Virus record (IMG/VR): IMGVR_UViG_3300031586_000015
Coordinates: 1 to 36,145 of that record
Reading direction: 5' to 3' (one strand)
Length of the DNA stretch: 36,145 nucleotides
Origin: a virus
Positions 16,273-22,897 of this stretch are shown piece after piece. The position numbers and the translations under genes are program-made. Below the pieces are notes generated by a model that made no database searches, had not been told where the DNA came from, and was given only the letters and a program-made list of their open reading frames with translations. Within the stretch, counting starts at the first letter, position 1, and each line of letters opens with the position of its first letter.

Positions 16273-16806
16273 ATGGGCTGGACGACACCGATGACAGCAG
16301 TTGATGAGGCTGTCTATGCACACACAGAATATAATACATACGTCAGGGATAATCTTAATTACCTGAAATCTAATACTCAGGTATTCATGGGCAATGCCTT
16401 TCAATACCCTGCGCCTGGCACGGACTGGACACCTGCCTTGACCGGTGCTGGATTGGCGCAATCCTTAACCGCCAAGAAAGTCTGGCTACCGCTTAACTTT
16501 CTAAAGATAAATGACCAGATAGTCTCATATAAATTAGTTGGCGATGTGATTGAAGCTGATGCTGCTACACTAGATTGTAAATTGGTTAAAATAAACAAAG
16601 CGGACCCGGTTACAACAACAGATGTCACCGATGGGGATATTACTCAAATTGATGCTGATGGGAATTTCGATTCCGAGGCTACATTAGCAGCTAACGAGAC
16701 CGTGGCAACAGACAAACAATATACCTTAGAGATTACAGGAACTACAGGTACCGGCGATTCTATAATTGTCATGGGTGCTGAGGTAACTGTAGTAAGAGTT
16801 AATTAG
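16273..16806 (+). CDS. Tail fibre-like receptor-binding protein
   Basis: 177 aa, GGAGG site. The start MGWTTPMTAVDEAVYAHTEYNTYVRDNLNYL matches the common N-terminal module of phage fibre proteins (TTP-T---EVVTA--LN--VRDNL). The rest is acidic and beta-rich. It follows the hub genes, the usual place for a receptor-binding protein. Short for a fibre, so it may be a knob or adaptor. Confidence 0.65.
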   Translation: MGWTTPMTAVDEAVYAHTEYNTYVRDNLNYLKSNTQVFMGNAFQYPAPGTDWTPALTGAGLAQSLTAKKVWLPLNFLKINDQIVSYKLVGDVIEADAATLDCKLVKINKADPVTTTDVTDGDITQIDADGNFDSEATLAANETVATDKQYTLEITGTTGTGDSIIVMGAEVTVVRVN

Positions 16807-16817
16807 GGATTGTACTG

Positions 16818-17165
16818 ATGAAAAGATTAACTCGCCAAATATTGGCTCTAAGTGCCGTTTTTAGCCTTTTGTTATTGTGTTCATGCACGCCTGACATTAT
16901 TGTTGAGCCATCGCCTGTTGCAGTAGAGCCTGACGTTGCGGTAAATGTCCAGTCTGCCATTCCTGATATAATAGTGGAGTCTCAAATATATGAGCGCCGG
17001 TACACAGAAGAATTAGTTAATATCGCTATGGAGAACGCCCGACCTTGGAAACCCTGGATAGCAAAGAACATAACATCCGAATATATTGATAAGGGAATAT
17101 GGCTTGTAACTGTTGATTTTAAGTCCTTCAAAAGGCAGTACATATTTGATGAGGTGGATCCATGA
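16818..17165 (+). CDS. Phage-encoded lipoprotein
   Basis: 115 aa. Basic N-terminus KRLTRQ, hydrophobic core ILALSAVFSLLLLC and a lipobox-like LCSC with Cys23 as the likely lipidated residue (Cys at -2 is unusual), then a Pro/Glu/Val-rich linker (DIIVEPSPVAVEPDVAV) and a small domain with aromatics. It would sit on the outer face of the membrane. Possible roles are lysis (spanin-like), superinfection exclusion or envelope remodelling. The next gene is a membrane protein, so the two may act as a pair. Confidence 0.65.
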   Translation: MKRLTRQILALSAVFSLLLLCSCTPDIIVEPSPVAVEPDVAVNVQSAIPDIIVESQIYERRYTEELVNIAMENARPWKPWIAKNITSEYIDKGIWLVTVDFKSFKRQYIFDEVDP

Positions 17166-17425
17166 AGATAGACTTCGAGGCAAAAACGGATAGAGAGCTT
17201 TTAGTACTGGTAGCACAAGCCAGTAATGATTCCGCAGAGCATTTAAAAAGAATCAATGGGACTATCCTGAAACACGAAACTAGATTGCAATATCTTGAAC
17301 AGCATGTCCCAAAACAAAGCTTATCGCATAAATTACTGAGCAACAATTACATCTCATTCTTAGCTTTCGGTAGTCTCTTCGCTGGCGTATTATATGCTTT
17401 TGGCCAGGCTATAGGCTGGTGGTAA
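17162..17425 (+). CDS. Coiled-coil protein with C-terminal membrane helix (holin/XhlA-like)
   Basis: 87 aa, overlapping the lipoprotein gene by four bases (ATGA). Residues 8-50 are a helical, charged coiled coil (TDRELLVLVAQASNDSAEHLKRIN) and residues about 63-85 one membrane helix ending GQAIGWW. The layout resembles XhlA-type hemolysin/holin accessory proteins and places the protein in the late operon end, where lysis genes are usual. No endolysin follows. Confidence 0.55.
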   Translation: MKIDFEAKTDRELLVLVAQASNDSAEHLKRINGTILKHETRLQYLEQHVPKQSLSHKLLSNNYISFLAFGSLFAGVLYAFGQAIGWW

Positions 17426-17449
17426 ACAATTTACTGAGCATTTGTTTAC
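17422..17449 (+). other. Hairpin over the last late-operon stop codon
   Basis: GTAAACAA (17422-17429) pairs perfectly with TTGTTTAC (17442-17449) around a 12-base loop. The stem includes the stop codon of the membrane protein. It may stabilise the 3' end of the late mRNA or start the structured RNA segment described next. Confidence 0.4.
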
Positions 17450-17460
17450 TTAAATGAGCA

Positions 17461-17563
17461 ATGCCACCCGAAAGGGCTAGTGATGATTGAGTAGCACGAT
17501 GTTGGATTTACTTTCAGTGTAGGCTACTGGCATAATACTTCCCCAAAGGCTTCGGCCGATGGG
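17461..17563 (+). ncRNA. Candidate structured RNA (three-way junction plus UUCG hairpin)
   Basis: Read by eye on the plus strand: ATGCC (17461-17465) pairs with GGCAT (17529-17533). Inside are a CCC-GAAA-GGG tetraloop hairpin (17467-17476) and a second helix, AGTAGC (17490-17495) with GCTACT (17523-17528), directly abutting the outer stem. Downstream, CCCA-AA-GGC-UUCG-GCC-GA-UGGG (17542-17563) folds on a UUCG loop, and a terminator follows. No reading frame accounts for this stretch. No RNA family is recognised. Confidence 0.5.
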
Positions 17564-17565
17564 CT

Positions 17566-17601
17566 AGGGCAAGGTTTAATCGCCTTGCCCTCTATTTTTT
17601 T
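17566..17601 (+). terminator. Strong Rho-independent terminator at late/early boundary
   Basis: Perfect stem AGGGCAAGG (17566-17574) with CCTTGCCCT (17583-17591), 8-base loop, then CTATTTTTTT. Closes the late transcript or the structured RNA before the early promoter. Confidence 0.9.
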
Positions 17602-17663
17602 GTGCCCTATTCAACAAGTTATCTGCTGGACTCCACTTTTTATGATTTTCTTTGCCAAAAGAC

Positions 17664-17692
17664 TTGACAAACAATAAATAATAGTTTATTAT
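17664..17692 (+). promoter_or_regulatory. Early promoter, sigma-70 type, probably leaderless
   Basis: Consensus -35 TTGACA (17664-17669), 17-base spacer, -10 TATTAT (17687-17692). The expected start of transcription, about 7 bases downstream of the -10, falls within three bases of ATG 17702, so the first mRNA would be practically leaderless. A dyad AAATAATA / TATTATTT (17676-17683, 17687-17694) overlaps the -10 and could be an operator. Confidence 0.8.
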
Positions 17693-17694
17693 TT
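17676..17694. promoter_or_regulatory. Inverted repeat operator candidate at early promoter
   Basis: AAATAATA (17676-17683) is the exact inverse of TATTATTT (17687-17694), spacer GTT. The right arm covers the -10 hexamer, so any protein bound here would block RNA polymerase. The ribbon-helix-helix protein encoded just downstream is the obvious candidate ligand. Confidence 0.5.
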
Positions 17695-17701
17695 GGCTGA
17701 C

Positions 17702-17917
17702 ATGGGAAACAAGAACAATAAAAACAAAAGAATTAGCGTAAGATTCACAGAGGCAGAGTATAGTAAAATTGTCATACGCTGTAAGAAAAGAGGACTTACC
17801 ATATCTCAATTAGCAAGGGAATTGATTTTAGGAGGAGAGCATGTTTCCAGGAATGAAGGAACTCATAATTCTCGTATTCTCGGCTGGTTGCATAGGATTG
17901 GCAATTGGAATCTATAA
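17702..17917 (+). CDS. Ribbon-helix-helix (Arc/CopG-like) transcriptional regulator
   Basis: 71 aa from ATG 17702. Residues 8-45 follow the ribbon-helix-helix pattern (KRISVRFTEAEYSKIVIRCKKRGLTISQLARELILG): a beta strand for DNA contact, then two helices. As first gene of the early operon it is likely a repressor of its own promoter. The C-terminal 25 residues overlap the next small gene. Being at the 5' end of a nearly leaderless mRNA, it needs no ribosome site. An upstream in-frame TTG at 17693 lies within the promoter. Confidence 0.72.
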   Translation: MGNKNNKNKRISVRFTEAEYSKIVIRCKKRGLTISQLARELILGGEHVSRNEGTHNSRILGWLHRIGNWNL

Positions 17918-17930
17918 CTACTATCATTAG
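17841..17930 (+). CDS. Membrane microprotein
   Basis: 29 aa, ATG 17841 behind a perfect AGGAGGAG placed 4-8 bases upstream, inside the 3' end of the regulator gene but in another frame. Residues 6-24 (KELIILVFSAGCIGLAIGI) form one membrane helix, ending in YNYYH. No family assignment is possible; a small toxin, holin-like or membrane-modulating peptide is conceivable. The strong ribosome site is the main evidence. Confidence 0.5.
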   Translation: MFPGMKELIILVFSAGCIGLAIGIYNYYH

Positions 17931-17965
17931 TGACTGCCATCCTGACCAAGTGGCAGGGTTTTCAC

Positions 17966-18121
17966 CTCCTTTTGGGAAAGGAGAGGGAGCATCGACTGCC
18001 GAAAGGCGCTCCCTCTCCCTCCTCTAAGGAGATAAATAGTAAACAATTCACCCGCCAGGTCGAGCGGGTATAGGACAAATAAAGAGAGGGCTTGCTGATG
18101 CTACCAGGCTGAGCAAGCCCT
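17966..18121 (+). other. Strongly structured intergenic segment (series of hairpins)
   Basis: Three long hairpins in a row: GGAGAGGGAGC (17980-17990) with GCTCCCTCTCC (18008-18018), with GCC-GAAA-GGC inside its loop; ACCCGC with GCGGGT (18050-18069); AGGGCTTGCT (18087-18096) with AGCAAGCCCT (18112-18121). CTCCTTT-TGGG-AAAGGAG (17966-17983) overlaps the first and is mutually exclusive with it. No U-tract follows, so this looks like an RNA structure within the early transcript, upstream of the next ribosome site, and not a terminator. Confidence 0.55.
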
Positions 18122-18135
18122 ACAGGAGGTGAAGA

Positions 18136-18252
18136 TTGAGACACAGGTTAATTATACGGCTAACAGGGAAGGTCGCGCAAGTGGTGAGGTATATGGCTCT
18201 GTTAGCTGCGCAAAGGGGCAATGTCCGAATAATTGATTTAGTGAAGGAATGA
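18136..18252 (+). CDS. Small basic protein, TTG start
   Basis: 38 aa starting at TTG 18136, six bases after a perfect AGGAGG (18124-18129). Basic (MRHRLIIRLTGKVAQVVRYMALLAAQRGNVRIIDLVKE). It ends overlapping the next AGGAGG-bearing gap. There is no recognised family. It lies just after the structured segment, so its translation may depend on that RNA structure. Confidence 0.5.
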   Translation: MRHRLIIRLTGKVAQVVRYMALLAAQRGNVRIIDLVKE

Positions 18253-18264
18253 AGGAGGGAGGAC

Positions 18265-18507
18265 ATGAAAATCATAACAAGAAAATTAGAAGAGGATGCT
18301 GAGTTCATGAGGTCATCCGTATCTCAATTTGGAGTAGGCAGACTAGAAATCAGTAATCAGATGGATAATGGTCTTGGCTTCTCAAAGGAAATAACAATTT
18401 ACAAGGACAATAAACAGCGTGGTTGGGGAGAAGAAATCTTTGATGGGACACTAGCAGAGTTGATAGACAGAATAGAAAACAGTGAATGGCAGGGAGTAAC
18501 AGCATGA
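18265..18507 (+). CDS. Hypothetical early protein
   Basis: 80 aa, GGAGGGAGG site. Small mixed alpha/beta protein (KIITRKLEEDAEFMRSS, EITIYKDNKQRGWGEEIFDGTLAELIDRIE). No family recognised. ATGA overlap with the next gene indicates coupling in the early operon. Confidence 0.55.
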   Translation: MKIITRKLEEDAEFMRSSVSQFGVGRLEISNQMDNGLGFSKEITIYKDNKQRGWGEEIFDGTLAELIDRIENSEWQGVTA

Positions 18508-18704
18508 CATCACTAAACACAGAAGATAAAGGAAACTACGAGCAGAAATGGGAACGCTTAAGGCGGGAGATAGACTACTTGCAACAGAGAGAGGTGAATG
18601 CAATACATCCTGCCCTACTAGATAGCTACATGGATTACATTGGTAAGGTGGTTGACTACCAGGAAAGAGAAAATGAAAGAGAGCAGACTGATCCCATTCG
18701 ATGA
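18504..18704 (+). CDS. Hypothetical helical protein
   Basis: 66 aa. ATG 18504 overlaps the previous stop. Long charged helix (YEQKWERLRREIDYLQQREV) and an acidic C-terminus. An earlier in-frame ATG at 18486 lies well inside the previous gene. No function assigned. Confidence 0.5.
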   Translation: MTSLNTEDKGNYEQKWERLRREIDYLQQREVNAIHPALLDSYMDYIGKVVDYQERENEREQTDPIR

Positions 18705-18885
18705 GATAAGCACCAGGAATTGTGTACATTGCCACATGGCGGGAGGCCTCTATGTCAAATGCAAACTATCCGACCACAGGCTAACACCCCGAGGTATATC
18801 ACTATACCAATATGTAAACCGAGGAGTTCTACTATACAACTGCCAGAACTGTGAGGACTTCGAGCGAGACCACCCATTGCCATAA
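18673..18885 (+). CDS. Small zinc-ribbon-like protein
   Basis: 70 aa, ATG 18673 overlapping the previous gene. Four cysteines in two pairs (NCVHC near residue 13 and NCQNC near 60) with further Cys/His between them suggest a zinc knuckle. The rest is not recognisable. It sits in the early operon. Confidence 0.5.
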   Translation: MKESRLIPFDEISTRNCVHCHMAGGLYVKCKLSDHRLTPRGISLYQYVNRGVLLYNCQNCEDFERDHPLP

Positions 18886-18910
18886 TATAAAATGAACGAA
18901 GGAGGGAATG

Positions 18911-19111
18911 ATGACAGAAATACAGCAGATAATCTCAGACCTTAGGGAGACTACCATCCCAAGTGAAAAATACCGAATGATAGCCCTATTGAAAACCCTT
19001 GATGTTATCAATGAAAATTTACTCAGGCTTGCAGAAGCTACAGAGCATGTAGCTTTTATAGAACTAGAAAGGAGAAATGATGGAAACAAATCTTTATCAA
19101 TTAAACCATGA
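18911..19111 (+). CDS. Hypothetical helical protein
   Basis: 66 aa. ATG 18911 is favoured over 18908 because GGAGGG at 18901 would be too close to the first ATG. Helical (IQQIISDLRETTIPSEKYRMIALLKTLDVINENLLRLAEA), perhaps an oligomerisation helix pair. No family recognised. Confidence 0.5.
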   Translation: MTEIQQIISDLRETTIPSEKYRMIALLKTLDVINENLLRLAEATEHVAFIELERRNDGNKSLSIKP

Positions 19112-19352
19112 AGATATGGCTGTCTTGCTTAAAAACTCTTTAGATGCAGCGCATAAAGCAGGCCAGAAGGAAAATCCCTTTCTGCACAAACAAACACAGG
19201 GATTATTCCCCGGAGATAAGCTGTTTTGGGAATTAGTTAATTGTGCAAGGGAAAACAGGGAATTGGGAAGACGTGGGCTTAGGGCTATCTTGATCTATTT
19301 TGCATACGGGTATCTAACTGAGATATGGAAAAAGAGTGAGTATTATGACTGA
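19080..19352 (+). CDS. Hypothetical protein
   Basis: 90 aa. ATG 19080, five bases after GGAG, overlaps the upstream gene in another frame. Contains a helical N-terminus and WELVNCARENRELGRRGLRAILIYFAYGYLTEI. Unknown. Confidence 0.5.
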   Translation: METNLYQLNHEDMAVLLKNSLDAAHKAGQKENPFLHKQTQGLFPGDKLFWELVNCARENRELGRRGLRAILIYFAYGYLTEIWKKSEYYD

Positions 19353-19521
19353 CGAGGATGCCTTAAAAGAAATAACAGATGACCTTAACAGTTCTCTTGA
19401 AGATAATGGGATATTCACTCATAAAGTCTGGTTGCTATGGAGATTATTATATGACGAGGACGAGTTTCACGCCTTGGTAAATAAAATCATTTCACAATAT
19501 GAAGCAGGGCTAAATAGTTAA
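19345..19521 (+). CDS. Hypothetical acidic protein
   Basis: 58 aa, ATG 19345, overlapping the previous gene by eight bases. Very acidic (TDEDALKEITDDLNSSLEDNG). Small acidic early proteins of this kind are often DNA-mimic or inhibitor candidates, which is only a possibility here. Confidence 0.45.
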   Translation: MTDEDALKEITDDLNSSLEDNGIFTHKVWLLWRLLYDEDEFHALVNKIISQYEAGLNS

Positions 19522-19537
19522 AAGGAGAGTGAGATCA

Positions 19538-20218
19538 ATGGCAACAACAGTTAAAGATGCACCTAAAAAAGCCAAACAACACACGATTTACAAACTCAAA
19601 GATGGGACTAGGGTGCCTGGGGTTACGACTATTACAGGCATGGAAGCTAAACCTCACTTAATCCCATGGGCTAATAGGTTAGGGCTAGAGGGAATTAAGA
19701 CTACAGAATATGTCGATCACCTAGCAGAAATTGGAACTCTAGCTCACCAGATGGTAGCCGACCACCTGAGAGGTAAGGTAACAGATACTTCGGGATATAC
19801 CGGAGAACAAATAGACAAGGCCGAAAATTCATTCCTGAGTTATCTCGAATGGGAGAAGGGGAAGACCATAGAACCTATTTTGATTGAAGAGCCTTTGGTG
19901 TCAGAGAAGTATCAATACGGTGGGCAGATAGACTCTCTGCTTAAAGTTAATGGGACCATAGGCTTACATGACCTAAAAACAGGCAAGGCTATCTATGATG
20001 ACTGGTTTACTCAGTTAATAGCGTATACCTACATACTTTATGAGAATGGATATGTAGAGAATTGGGCCAACCTACCGGCGATTATATTGAGAATAGGCAG
20101 GGATGAGACTGAGGGCTTTGAAGTAGGGTACGGACACCACCACGAATTACTTTTTAAGAAGTTCTTGATATTACGCGACTTGTACCAGGTCAATAAGGAA
20201 ATAAAAAGGAATGAATAA
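19538..20218 (+). CDS. RecB/Cas4-type PD-(D/E)XK exonuclease
   Basis: 226 aa. ATG 19538 is preferred over a GTG nine bases upstream because of spacing to GGAGAG. The nuclease core is visible in the C-terminal half: EEPLVSEKYQYGGQIDSLL (first acidic residue), GLHDLKTGKA (D-L-K motif) and FTQLIAYTYIL (motif QLxAY). Such phage nucleases resect DNA ends and usually pair with an annealing protein; the next gene is exactly that. Together they form a two-component recombination system for replication and repair. Confidence 0.82.
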   Translation: MATTVKDAPKKAKQHTIYKLKDGTRVPGVTTITGMEAKPHLIPWANRLGLEGIKTTEYVDHLAEIGTLAHQMVADHLRGKVTDTSGYTGEQIDKAENSFLSYLEWEKGKTIEPILIEEPLVSEKYQYGGQIDSLLKVNGTIGLHDLKTGKAIYDDWFTQLIAYTYILYENGYVENWANLPAIILRIGRDETEGFEVGYGHHHELLFKKFLILRDLYQVNKEIKRNE

Positions 20219-20219
20219 T

Positions 20220-21005
20220 ATGGATGTATGGGATAAGGTCAAACAGCCTCCGGAATGGGCGTTAAGACAGATAACTGCCGGAAGGTTAAAGGGCAAATCA
20301 GACATCAATCCTCAGTGGCGGTACCAAGTTATGACTGAGCAGTTCGGCATGTGTGGTTATGGCTGGAGCTATACAATCGAAAGATTATGGACTGAGAAGT
20401 GTGATGATGGGCAAGCGTTTGCCTTCGCTCAAATAAACCTATGGGTAAAAGGTGCTGACAAACCTATCCCCGGAATTGGCGGTTCAATGCTTATTATAAA
20501 AGAATCAAGTGGGTTACATGCCAGCGATGAAGGTTATAAGATGGCAGTTACTGATGCTCTGTCTGTGGCTATGAAAATGCTTGGCATAGCTGCTGATGTC
20601 TACGCTGGACTATGGGACGGATCAAAGTATAAGAACCAAGATGACAAGCCTACCAAGAAAGACTCCCCACCAGCAGTTAAAAAAGAACACTGGTGTAATG
20701 AGCATCAAACAAATTTCTTTAAAACTGAGAAAATGAAATCATACGCACACCCAATAGAAGGTACAGATAAGTGGTGCTATGAACACAAAAACGAACCTAA
20801 AGAAGAGCCAGAACGTGAAACAAAAAAATCCAATAATACTTTTAACATGGGGACAATTCGAACTGCACTTGCAACGAAGGGTTATAAGACTGAATCAGAG
20901 CAATTAAAGGCAATGATGGTTAGTAGCTGGAAAGAGATAACAGACCTTGAAGGGGCGATGAAATGGGCTGAAGAGGTTGCAGAGAAACAACAGAATGATG
21001 AATAA
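20220..21005 (+). CDS. Single-strand annealing protein, Rad52/Sak-like
   Basis: 261 aa from ATG 20220 (an alternative in-frame ATG lies at 20211, overlapping the nuclease stop). Residues 20-130 carry the annealing core: INPQWRYQVMTEQFGMCGYGWSYTIERLW, FAFAQINLWVKGADKPIPGIGGSMLI, ASDEGYKMAVTDALSVAMKMLGIAADVY. This pattern is typical of Rad52/Sak phage recombinases. The C-terminal part has a charged linker, CNEHQTNFF and a helical end. Partner of the adjacent RecB-like nuclease. Confidence 0.82.
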   Translation: MDVWDKVKQPPEWALRQITAGRLKGKSDINPQWRYQVMTEQFGMCGYGWSYTIERLWTEKCDDGQAFAFAQINLWVKGADKPIPGIGGSMLIIKESSGLHASDEGYKMAVTDALSVAMKMLGIAADVYAGLWDGSKYKNQDDKPTKKDSPPAVKKEHWCNEHQTNFFKTEKMKSYAHPIEGTDKWCYEHKNEPKEEPERETKKSNNTFNMGTIRTALATKGYKTESEQLKAMMVSSWKEITDLEGAMKWAEEVAEKQQNDE

Positions 21006-21318
21006 ATTTCAGTGTCCTGCCTGTCATAGCAATAAAGTGACCTTTATCGGTGACAACATTCTATGTTTGAACTGTGGCAGGCAGGACTATCTCTACGATT
21101 ATAGAAATGCTTATGACCTGGGTGACTACGTGGAAAAGCCTTCAGAACTCAGCGAAATAAAAGAGCAGGTAAATAACCTGGAGGCTATTGTTGCGGAGCC
21201 TGGGCAAGCACCTAGGAGATACCACAACCAATTACAGCAGGTAAAAGGTGAAGTTACCTTTCTACGGAACAAGGTTAATGAGTTACAGGCTAAACGAAAG
21301 CCTAGAGGGCAATATTAA
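20998..21318 (+). CDS. Zinc-ribbon plus coiled-coil protein
   Basis: 106 aa. ATG 20998 (or 20995) overlaps the annealing protein gene. N-terminus FQCPACHSNKVTFIGDNILCLNCGR is a CxxC...CxxC zinc ribbon; residues 50-100 are a coiled coil (LSEIKEQVNNLEAIVAE, LQQVKGEVTFLRNKVNELQ). It sits between recombinase and replication ATPase, so a DNA-binding helper is plausible. Confidence 0.6.
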   Translation: MNKFQCPACHSNKVTFIGDNILCLNCGRQDYLYDYRNAYDLGDYVEKPSELSEIKEQVNNLEAIVAEPGQAPRRYHNQLQQVKGEVTFLRNKVNELQAKRKPRGQY

Positions 21319-22200
21319 ATGCCGAAACAATTAACGCAAGCTATTGTAGAGGAATGGGTTTCTCTAATCAAGGGGAAATTTAATGTCCGTGATATCTGGA
21401 ATGAAGTCGGTATTGAGTCACCTGAGAATAAACAACATCTACGAGTTATCTTAAGCAGATTAGAGGCTAAAGGGATAATTTCTGCTAATGGGGGGGGAGG
21501 TAATTACAGGAGAATAGACACAGAAGCGGCGGTCATAGAATGGCAACAGGCAGATCCAAATAAGACAGTTCCGTTAGAGTTCCCATTCGATGAACACGAA
21601 TTAGCTAAAATCTATCCTAAAAGCATAATTATTGTTGCTGGCAGCAAGAATGCTGGAAAGACGGCATACCTCTATAACTTTATCAACCTCAATATGTTTC
21701 AGTTTGAGATAGACCTTTTCAATTCCGAAACAAGCCCTGAGCAGATGCATGAAAGGTTTACTCCGCTTGAGATCCCAAAACCGGCACCGTTTACAGTCTA
21801 TGAGCGGTACGATAATTTTGCCGATGTGGTACATCCAGACCATGTATCCGTTATTGATTACCTAGACCTTAATAGTGAGGTCTATCTAGTGGGGACTGAA
21901 ATAGATGCCATATTCAGAAAGTTACGCAACGGCGTTGCAATAATAGGACTACAAAAGCCACCGCCAACAATAACCTATGTCAAGGGTGTTAAAAAGCTTG
22001 TTGATAGAGACCTGGCTTATGGTGGCGGATTTACGGCAAAAAGGGCAATCCTGTATATCACTATGGGAGATAACAAGCTCAAACTCTTATACGTCAAGAC
22101 ACCAAGAACACCGAAGGTTAATCCAAACAATATGACTTTCACCTACACCATCGGAGAGGACGGAATACATTTCGAGAATATACAGAGGTACTATGGATAA
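21319..22200 (+). CDS. Replication ATPase with N-terminal winged helix (RepA/DnaB-like)
   Basis: 293 aa. Residues 15-65 look like a winged helix-turn-helix (FNVRDIWNEVGIE, LSRLEAKGIIS). Residues 100-290 are a RecA-like P-loop domain: Walker A GSKNAGKT (108-115), Walker B VSVID (176-180), then EIDAIFRKLRNGVAIIGLQKPPP and DLAYGGGF. This layout fits a small DnaB/RepA-superfamily helicase or initiator-type ATPase. It starts one base after the zinc-ribbon gene and is followed directly by an iteron array, so it is the best initiator candidate. Confidence 0.75.
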   Translation: MPKQLTQAIVEEWVSLIKGKFNVRDIWNEVGIESPENKQHLRVILSRLEAKGIISANGGGGNYRRIDTEAAVIEWQQADPNKTVPLEFPFDEHELAKIYPKSIIIVAGSKNAGKTAYLYNFINLNMFQFEIDLFNSETSPEQMHERFTPLEIPKPAPFTVYERYDNFADVVHPDHVSVIDYLDLNSEVYLVGTEIDAIFRKLRNGVAIIGLQKPPPTITYVKGVKKLVDRDLAYGGGFTAKRAILYITMGDNKLKLLYVKTPRTPKVNPNNMTFTYTIGEDGIHFENIQRYYG

Positions 22201-22203
22201 TCT

Positions 22204-22276
22204 TGTTATGTTTGTTATGAATGTTATGTTTGTTATGAATGTTATGGCTTGTTATGCCATGTTATGTTTCATAACA
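22204..22276 (+). repeat. Iteron array, candidate replication origin
   Basis: TGTTATG occurs at 22204, 22213, 22222, 22231, 22240, 22250 and 22260, a period of 9 then 10 bases, and its inverse CATAACA at 22270. Another inverted copy lies at 22328. Near-helical spacing of a short direct repeat next to a replication ATPase is typical of iteron origins. Confidence 0.65.
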
Positions 22277-22443
22277 AAGCTAAACCAGGCAAATTCGTTC
22301 GTAATAAAACCATCAAAAAAGAAAAATCATAACAATAACGTACCCCCCTTATTAATTAATCAAACGAATAGCATCCACCCCCACCCCACCATCTCAGTCA
22401 ATAAATCAACCTTAAATTTCTATTTCAACACGGGAAGGAAATA
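22277..22443 (+). other. AT-rich, low-complexity spacer next to iterons
   Basis: Holds poly-A patches, TTATTAATTAATC, and a C-rich tract (CATCCACCCCCACCCCACC). A frame runs through it but is biased by the repeats and lacks a convincing start. It probably serves as the DNA-unwinding side of the origin. Confidence 0.45.
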
Positions 22444-22716
22444 ATGAAAGAGGAAAAGACACTAAAAGACAAAGCCTTAGAAGTAATTGAATGGCTTGTG
22501 TCAGATGATTTTATGGAGGATGCTGAATATAAGCTTTATTCGAAGGTTGAATTTAGCCAGGAAGATGCGCGATTCATGGCTAAAAAGCTACTGAGTATTT
22601 ATAGATATGCGCATTCCGTGCAGCCGCACACCTGCTATGTATCGCATGAAAATTGGCGCAAGGAACTAATTGATGCTTACGAGGAAATGAAACACCATGC
22701 GAATTTACAGAGATAA
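22444..22716 (+). CDS. Hypothetical helical protein
   Basis: 90 aa behind GGAAGGAA. Acidic and helical (DKALEVIEWLVSDDFMEDAEYKL, AKKLLSIYRYAHSV, WRKELIDAYEEMKHH). First gene after the origin. Overlaps the next by 20 bases. No family recognised. Confidence 0.5.
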   Translation: MKEEKTLKDKALEVIEWLVSDDFMEDAEYKLYSKVEFSQEDARFMAKKLLSIYRYAHSVQPHTCYVSHENWRKELIDAYEEMKHHANLQR

Positions 22717-22897
22717 AGACATACGGGGACTGAAACGCCTAAATTATGAATTAGGCTTACATATTGGCTACAGATTGGGCTACAAGATGGGCCAGGTGGA
22801 CAAGAATAATAAGAAAATTGTGAACGAGAGCTTATTGAAAAGTCCGCTGAGTGCCGATATCTTACGAGAACTGAATGATGCAGGGAATAAGCTGTGA
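22697..22897 (+). CDS. Hypothetical small protein
   Basis: 66 aa, start inside the previous gene with GAGG about a dozen bases upstream. Gly/Tyr/Leu-rich centre (LNYELGLHIGYRLGYKMGQVDKNN). It overlaps the methyltransferase start by four bases. Unknown function. Confidence 0.45.
   Translation: MRIYRDKDIRGLKRLNYELGLHIGYRLGYKMGQVDKNNKKIVNESLLKSPLSADILRELNDAGNKL

Noticed and set aside
17461-17533. Hammerhead ribozyme or tRNA
   Set aside because: The CTGANGA...GAAA core is not met (GTGATGA only), and there is no acceptor/T-arm pattern of a tRNA. I kept it as an unclassified RNA candidate.
22193-22444. 83-codon frame across the iterons (N-terminus rich in Met/Val, LVMFVMNVMFVMNVM)
   Set aside because: Composition is a by-product of the TGTTATG repeats, the rest is low-complexity Lys/Asn/Pro, and there is no good ribosome site. 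I take it as origin DNA.
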